This document shows, one piece after another, positions 60,219-64,000 of a DNA stretch of 64,000 nt. Numbering within the stretch: the first letter of the stretch is position 1; every line of letters starts with the position of its first letter. The position numbers and the translations under genes are program-made. Source of the DNA: JAEUPI01 sp046348365 (GTDB lineage: Bacteria > Pseudomonadota > Gammaproteobacteria > Burkholderiales > Burkholderiaceae_C); the NCBI GenBank assembly GCA_046348365.1, contig JAXMEL010000002.1, forward strand, positions 248,001 through 312,000, in the 5' to 3' direction. The notes under the pieces are model-generated. The model was not told the DNA's origin, did no database searches, and saw only the letters and a list, made by a program, of their open reading frames with translations.

Positions 60219-60530
60219 TCAGGCGACCGTTGCCTCGTCGGTGCGCTTGTCGCCCTTGTTGTCGACCCAGCTGAGCGCGATCTTGTCGCCGACCTTGGCG
60301 CCCTTGACCACGAATTGCAGGAACGGGTTCTTCGCCACCGACGGGCCCCACTGCGCTGTCAGCACCGGCTTGCCGTTGAGCGTGGCGCTCACCTCCTGGA
60401 TGAACCACGCGGGAATCGTCTTGCCGGCGCTGTCCTTGCGCTGGCCGGTCTCCATCTCGTGGCTCATCAGCACGCGCACGGTGGTCTTGTCACCGGCGGC
60501 CTGGGCCCGGATGCGCATCGGATCTGCCAT
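60219..60530 (-). CDS. soxZ: SoxZ, carrier partner of SoxY
   Basis: 103 residues, complete beta-sandwich protein (MRIRAQAAGDKTTVRVLMSH ... AKVGDKIALSWVDNKGD). SoxYZ is the periplasmic carrier of sulfur intermediates. No signal peptide of its own; exported with SoxY through the Tat system. 19 bases after soxY. Confidence 0.96.
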   Translation of the reverse strand: MADPMRIRAQAAGDKTTVRVLMSHEMETGQRKDSAGKTIPAWFIQEVSATLNGKPVLTAQWGPSVAKNPFLQFVVKGAKVGDKIALSWVDNKGDKRTDEATVA

Positions 60531-60549
60531 GTCTTATCTCCTGTGTCGC

Positions 60550-61008
60550 TCACCCACCGCACCCGCCGAGGGTGACCTTCACATCCTTCTGCGAGAACAG
60601 CACCTTGCCGTCGCCCATCATCGCCACCGCATAGACGTTGCTCGACTGCCCCATCTTGACGCGGGTGGAGAAGTTGGCCTCCACCGCATCGCTGACGTCG
60701 AAGATGGCCGACAGCGCCGCGGGGTTCTTCTCCACCAGCAGCAGCATGCGCTTCACGCCCGGCAGCGCGCAGGCGCAGGCGAGCGGCACCACCGCGCCGT
60801 TCTCGGCGATGTCGGGCCCGGTCAGCGTGACGTCCTTGCTCTCGGCGGGCGCGGCGCCCCCGAGTGCCTTGACGGCGTCGGCCAGGCTCTTGGCGTCGAA
60901 GGCCGCCTGCGCCCAGGCGGCCTGCGCCGGGCCCGGCAGCAGGCCCGCCGAGGCCAGCAGTGCCGCGACTGCCGCACCATGGCCGAGCCATTCACGTCTC
61001 GTGTGCAT
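60550..61008 (-). CDS. soxY: SoxY, covalent sulfur carrier
   Basis: 152 residues from ATG 61008, Tat signal (TRREWLGHGAAVAALLASAG) and the carrier arm GGCGG at the very C-terminus. The sulfur intermediate is bound to that cysteine. First gene of soxYZAXB; aggagacgac site. No soxCD follows, which predicts that sulfane sulfur remains on the carrier and is passed to Dsr. Confidence 0.97.
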   Translation of the reverse strand: MHTRREWLGHGAAVAALLASAGLLPGPAQAAWAQAAFDAKSLADAVKALGGAAPAESKDVTLTGPDIAENGAVVPLACACALPGVKRMLLLVEKNPAALSAIFDVSDAVEANFSTRVKMGQSSNVYAVAMMGDGKVLFSQKDVKVTLGGCGG

Positions 61009-61130
61009 CGTGTCGTCTCCTGATGGGCCGCCGCCACCGTCTGCGACGGCAGCCTGCGCGGCAGGTGCGTAGTGGCACCGGTTGATCCTGCAATGGTCCA
61101 TGGCGGCAGCGGTCTTCCACATCACCCACA

Positions 61131-61163
61131 TGGGCTATCGACCATCCCCCTTTTCGGTAATGG
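61131..61163. promoter_or_regulatory. Operator-like motif C upstream of soxY
   Basis: GGGCTATCGACC (61132-61143) and CGGTAATGG (61155-61163), nearly the same as motif B with a spacer one base shorter. It lies about 125 bases upstream of the soxY start, within the last codons of the preceding minus-strand gene. It reads in the opposite direction relative to its gene compared with motif B, so it behaves like an operator and not a fixed-direction promoter. The rest of 61009-61134 shows nothing recognisable. Confidence 0.45.
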
Positions 61164-62034
61164 TGCCACCCCGGGGGTCGCGGCCGGCCTCGCATTCGAC
61201 GAAGCAGCCGGCCAGCGCCGGCGGCAGCGGGCAATCGAGCAGCAGCGCCGCGATGCGCAGCGCATCGGCGGCGGCCTCGCCGAGCTGGCCGGCGGGCGAC
61301 AGCGCGACCGCGGCATCGACCCAGCGCCGCACCAGCACGGGCCGCAGCATCCACGGCAGCGATTGCACGTCGCGCAGCGCGCCGACCAGCGCGTCGATGT
61401 CGGGCATCTCGCGCGACGCCCCCACGTCGGGCCAGGGCTGCATCACCTCGGTCCACCAGCGCTCGCCGCTGGCCTGGGCACCGGAGATCACGTCGAGGTC
61501 GATCTCGGGCGACGGCACCACGCGCGACAGGAATGCGCTCAGCCGGCCGATGTGGCGCGCGGTCTCGGTGGCCACGCCCTCGAGGTCGACATCGGCGGCG
61601 GCCGGCCGCGCGAGCGCGCGGTCGTCGCCCAGCACGTGGCGGATCGCCAGCCAGCGCAGCCGGTCCATCGCGTCGGTGCGGCCGTCGGCGGCCATCAGGC
61701 GCCGCGCCGCGACCAGCAGCGCCTGGCGGCCGTTCGCCGGGCCTTGCGCCACGCGGCGCGAGAAGAACTCGATCCACGGCATGCGCTCGCGCGCGTCGAC
61801 GGCCAGCGCCTCGTCGCGGATGACCTTGGCACCGGCCGTGCCCTCGCATTCCTGCTTCCACACCGCGCGTTCGCGCTTGCGCCCGGGGCTCAGCAGCAGC
61901 GCGAGCACCGCGGCATGGAGTTGCCCCGGGCCGGCGATCTGCATCCAGCGCGCACGGCGCTGCGCTTGCTCGACCGGGTCGGGTGCCGCTGCCGGCTCGG
62001 CCGGCGGCGCTGCGGACTTGTCGTTCTCGGTCAT
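61135..62034 (-). CDS. Hypothetical protein linked to LemA
   Basis: 299 residues, soluble, helical, Ala/Arg-rich. The start ATG 62034 shares a base with the lemA stop. Region RQALLVAARRLMAADGRTDAMDRLRWLAIRH resembles the tail found after M48 metalloprotease domains encoded next to LemA, but there is no HEXXH motif, so any protease part is missing. I do not recognise a family with confidence. Its last codons overlap motif C. Confidence 0.6.
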   Translation of the reverse strand: MTENDKSAAPPAEPAAAPDPVEQAQRRARWMQIAGPGQLHAAVLALLLSPGRKRERAVWKQECEGTAGAKVIRDEALAVDARERMPWIEFFSRRVAQGPANGRQALLVAARRLMAADGRTDAMDRLRWLAIRHVLGDDRALARPAAADVDLEGVATETARHIGRLSAFLSRVVPSPEIDLDVISGAQASGERWWTEVMQPWPDVGASREMPDIDALVGALRDVQSLPWMLRPVLVRRWVDAAVALSPAGQLGEAAADALRIAALLLDCPLPPALAGCFVECEAGRDPRGGTITEKGDGR

Positions 62035-62579
62035 CAGAAAGACCCCGCCGACTCGAAGCGGAACACCGGCACCAGCAAGCTGGTGGGGAACTGCTGGATC
62101 GCCTCGTTGTAGGCGCGCCCGGCCTGGTTGAAGCGCTGGCGTGCCTGCAACAGCAGCGGGCCGGTCTCGAACAGCGCCATCAGTTGCGCCGACACGTCGT
62201 CGACCGTGGCCAGGCTTTCGTCGGCCTGCACCTGGTTGAGCAATCGCGCCACGGTGGTGCCGAGCGCGTCCTCGGCCGCTTGCAGCGTGGCCACCTGCGT
62301 CGCGCGCGACGGCCTGGCGCGCACGGCCAGCGCCGCGGTCTGCAGCTGGTGCTGTGCCGCCGCCAGCGCGTCGAGCGTGGCGCGTCCGCTCGGCCAGCGC
62401 TCCCACAGCAGCCGCGCCAGGCTGATCAGCGCCGCGTCGCGCCGCGCCAGCAGCAGGTCGACCTGGGCCCAGGCCTCGCTGATCGCCGCGCGCAGGCCGA
62501 CGATGCGGTTGTGCGCACCGACCATCCAGAAGCCCAGCACCGCCAGGCCGATCGCGATCCACCAGTTGCCGCTCGTCAT
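62034..62579 (-). CDS. LemA-family membrane protein
   Basis: 181 residues from ATG 62579: one N-terminal helix (WWIAIGLAVLGFWMVGAHN) followed by a LemA-type helical coiled region (RIVGLRAAISEAWAQVDLLL ... FNQAGRAYNEAIQQFP). LemA proteins are of unclear function, often near membrane proteases. Lies 31 bases after proA on the same strand; belongs to the housekeeping edge of the window. Confidence 0.82.
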   Translation of the reverse strand: MTSGNWWIAIGLAVLGFWMVGAHNRIVGLRAAISEAWAQVDLLLARRDAALISLARLLWERWPSGRATLDALAAAQHQLQTAALAVRARPSRATQVATLQAAEDALGTTVARLLNQVQADESLATVDDVSAQLMALFETGPLLLQARQRFNQAGRAYNEAIQQFPTSLLVPVFRFESAGSF

Positions 62580-62610
62580 CGAGGCCGGGTCTCGATCGCG
62601 GCGGCGCGCC

Positions 62611-63891
62611 TCAACCGCGCCGCTCGCCATTGCCGAGCACCACCCACTTCAGCGAGGTGAGCCCCTCCAGCCCCACCGGGCCGCGGGCATGCAGCTTGTC
62701 GGTGGAGATGCCGATCTCGGCACCGAGACCGTATTCGAAGCCGTCGGCAAAGCGCGTGCTGGCATTGACCATCACGCTCGCCGAATCGACCTCGCGCAGG
62801 AAACGCATCGCGCTGGCGTGGTCGCGCGTGAGGATCGCGTCGGTGTGGTGCGAGCCGTAGCGGTTGATGTGCGCGATCGCCTCGTCGAGGCTCGCCACCA
62901 CCTTGACGCTGATGACGGGCGCCAGGTATTCCTCGGCCCAGTCGGCCTCGGTGGCGTCGGCGACATCGGCGCCGGCCACCGCGGCGAGCAGCTTCTTCGA
63001 CGCCGCGTCGCAGCGCATCTGCACGCCCTTGGCGGCGAACACGGCGCCGATGCGCGGCAGGAACGCGGCCGCCTGGCGCTCGTGCACCAGCAGCGATTCG
63101 GCGGCATTGCAGGGGCTGTACTTCTGCGTCTTGGCGTTGTCGGTCACGGCGACGGCCATCGCCAGATCGACCTCGGCATCGACATAGACGTGGCAGTTGC
63201 CGTCGAGGTGCTTGATGAGCGGCATCTTCGCCTCGGCCGCGACACGCTCGATCAGGCTCTTGCCGCCGCGCGGGATCATCACGTCGACATGCTCGTGCAT
63301 CGCCAGCAGGCAGCCCACCGCGGCGCGATCGGTGGTGGCAACGAGCTGCACCGCGTCTTCGGGCAGGCCTGCCTCGCGCAGCGCGCGCTGCACCAGCGCC
63401 GCGAGCGCCAGGTTCGAGCGCAGCGCCTCGGAGCCGCCGCGCAGGATCGCCGCGTTGCCGCTCTTGATCGCCAGCGATGCCGCCTCGATCGTCACGTTAG
63501 GGCGGCTCTCGTAGATCATGCCGAACACGCCCAGCGGCACGCGCATGCGGCCGACCTGGATGCCGCTCGGCTGACGCTCGAGCTCGAGGATCTCGCCCAC
63601 CGGGTCGGGCATGGCGGCGATCTGCTCGCAGCCTGCGGCCACGGTGGCGAGGGTCTTGGCGTCGAGCCGGAGCCGGTCGGCCAGCGGCGCGGCCAGGCCG
63701 GCGCGCGCCGCGGCGTCGAGATCCTCGCGGTTGGCCTGCTGCAGCGCGGCCGCCTCGGCGCGCAGCAGCCGCGCCAGGGCCTGCAGCGCGGCATTGCGCG
63801 CGGCCAGCGACGCGCGCGCCATCGCGCGGCTCGCCTCGCGCGCGACGATGCCCACGTGGGCCATGTACGCGGGGATGTCGGTCGGGGTCAT
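62611..63891 (-). CDS. proA: ProA, gamma-glutamyl phosphate reductase
   Basis: 426 residues with the aldehyde-dehydrogenase-like fold. Motifs: PLGVFGMIYESRPNVTIEAA, KSGNAAILRGGSEA, IPRGGKSLI, and the catalytic cysteine in TQKYSPCNAAESLL. Makes glutamate semialdehyde for proline synthesis. Full length and ordinary. It marks the end of the sulfur region. Confidence 0.97.
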   Translation of the reverse strand: MTPTDIPAYMAHVGIVAREASRAMARASLAARNAALQALARLLRAEAAALQQANREDLDAAARAGLAAPLADRLRLDAKTLATVAAGCEQIAAMPDPVGEILELERQPSGIQVGRMRVPLGVFGMIYESRPNVTIEAASLAIKSGNAAILRGGSEALRSNLALAALVQRALREAGLPEDAVQLVATTDRAAVGCLLAMHEHVDVMIPRGGKSLIERVAAEAKMPLIKHLDGNCHVYVDAEVDLAMAVAVTDNAKTQKYSPCNAAESLLVHERQAAAFLPRIGAVFAAKGVQMRCDAASKKLLAAVAGADVADATEADWAEEYLAPVISVKVVASLDEAIAHINRYGSHHTDAILTRDHASAMRFLREVDSASVMVNASTRFADGFEYGLGAEIGISTDKLHARGPVGLEGLTSLKWVVLGNGERRG

Positions 63892-64000
63892 CGGTGGTGC
63901 GATTCTCGCACCCGCCCCCGGGCGTCAGCGTGACCGACGGTGAAATCCGCCTGCCGAACGCATCGCCGTGGCCGCAACCGCGACCGCAACGCCGGTCGCA
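63892..64000. other. Region upstream of proA, no supported gene
   Basis: Non-coding upstream sequence of proA up to the window edge. A GTG at 63930 opens a plus-strand frame (VTDGEIRLPNASPW...) that runs off the window and might be the first codons of a divergent gene; too short to judge. Confidence 0.4.

Noticed and set aside
1..64000. CRISPR arrays, rRNA or tRNA genes, prophage or integrase genes
   Set aside because: No repeat-spacer pattern, no RNA gene and no phage-like gene was recognised; the only mobile DNA seen is the IS110 pair.

Overview
The window is a dense, high-GC stretch of a betaproteobacterial chromosome, most likely Burkholderiales. The basis is gene content, codon bias and a REP-like intergenic sequence at 37258-37325 of a kind I associate with that order. 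Almost everything in it serves chemolithotrophic oxidation of reduced sulfur: reverse dissimilatory sulfite reductase (rDsr), APS pathway, Qmo, Soe, Fcc and Sox genes sit together in about 61 kb. Nearly every base is coding. Genes often overlap by 1-8 bases, and GTG and TTG starts are common.

Layout. (1) 2-12152: 3' end of dsrB, then dsrE-F-H-C-M-K, an sqr gene placed between dsrK and dsrL, dsrL-J-O-P-N, a DsrC paralogue without cysteines, and a siroheme methyltransferase. (2) 12128-15069, minus: a NarL-type two-component pair with a cysteine-rich GAF kinase, and a YeiE-like LysR regulator divergent from sat. (3) 15124-20937: sat-aprB-aprA, a DUF3365 haem protein, an SCP2-like secreted protein and a YkgJ-family protein. 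(4) 21065-28957: a strong sigma-54 promoter candidate, then TusA, YeeE/YedE, TusA, three small DsrE/F/H-like proteins, a rhodanese lipoprotein, a five-haem lipoprotein, a small secreted protein, a three-haem cytochrome and a porin (resembling ExtH/S/J/M/I-type genes). (5) 28956-32229: two identical head-to-tail IS110-family copies. (6) 32307-35212: a membrane histidine kinase and an NtrC-type sigma-54 activator. (7) 35209-41398, minus: a metallophosphoesterase, qmoA-qmoB-hdrC-hdrB and a rhodanese. (8) 41613-50438: soeABC, a TauE/SafE exporter, a small membrane protein, UspA, a CMD-Rieske fusion and a FadL-type porin. (9) 50535-56833: a rhodanese (minus), then NapC/NirT, an ethylbenzene-dehydrogenase-like haem protein, fccA-fccB, and tusA-dsrE2-yeeE. 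(10) 56855-61008, minus: soxYZAXB without soxCD. (11) 61135-63891, minus: a hypothetical gene, lemA and proA, the return to housekeeping genes.

How it fits together. Sulfide enters through Sqr and FccAB, thiosulfate through SoxXAYZB. Without SoxCD the sulfane sulfur should be stored or passed by TusA/DsrE-type carriers to DsrEFH, DsrC and reverse DsrAB. DsrMKJOP takes electrons from DsrC and DsrL links to NAD(P). The sulfite formed is oxidised by AprBA plus Sat, with Qmo-Hdr as quinone partner, and directly by SoeABC. TauE/SafE may export excess sulfite and the YeiE-like regulator may sense it.

The least conventional parts are the sigma-54-driven sulfur-trafficking and porin-cytochrome operon with its probable own two-component system, the tandem IS110 pair whose non-coding end carries an 11-nt match to its own insertion site (candidate bridge RNA), and an operator-like motif shared by three sulfur loci.
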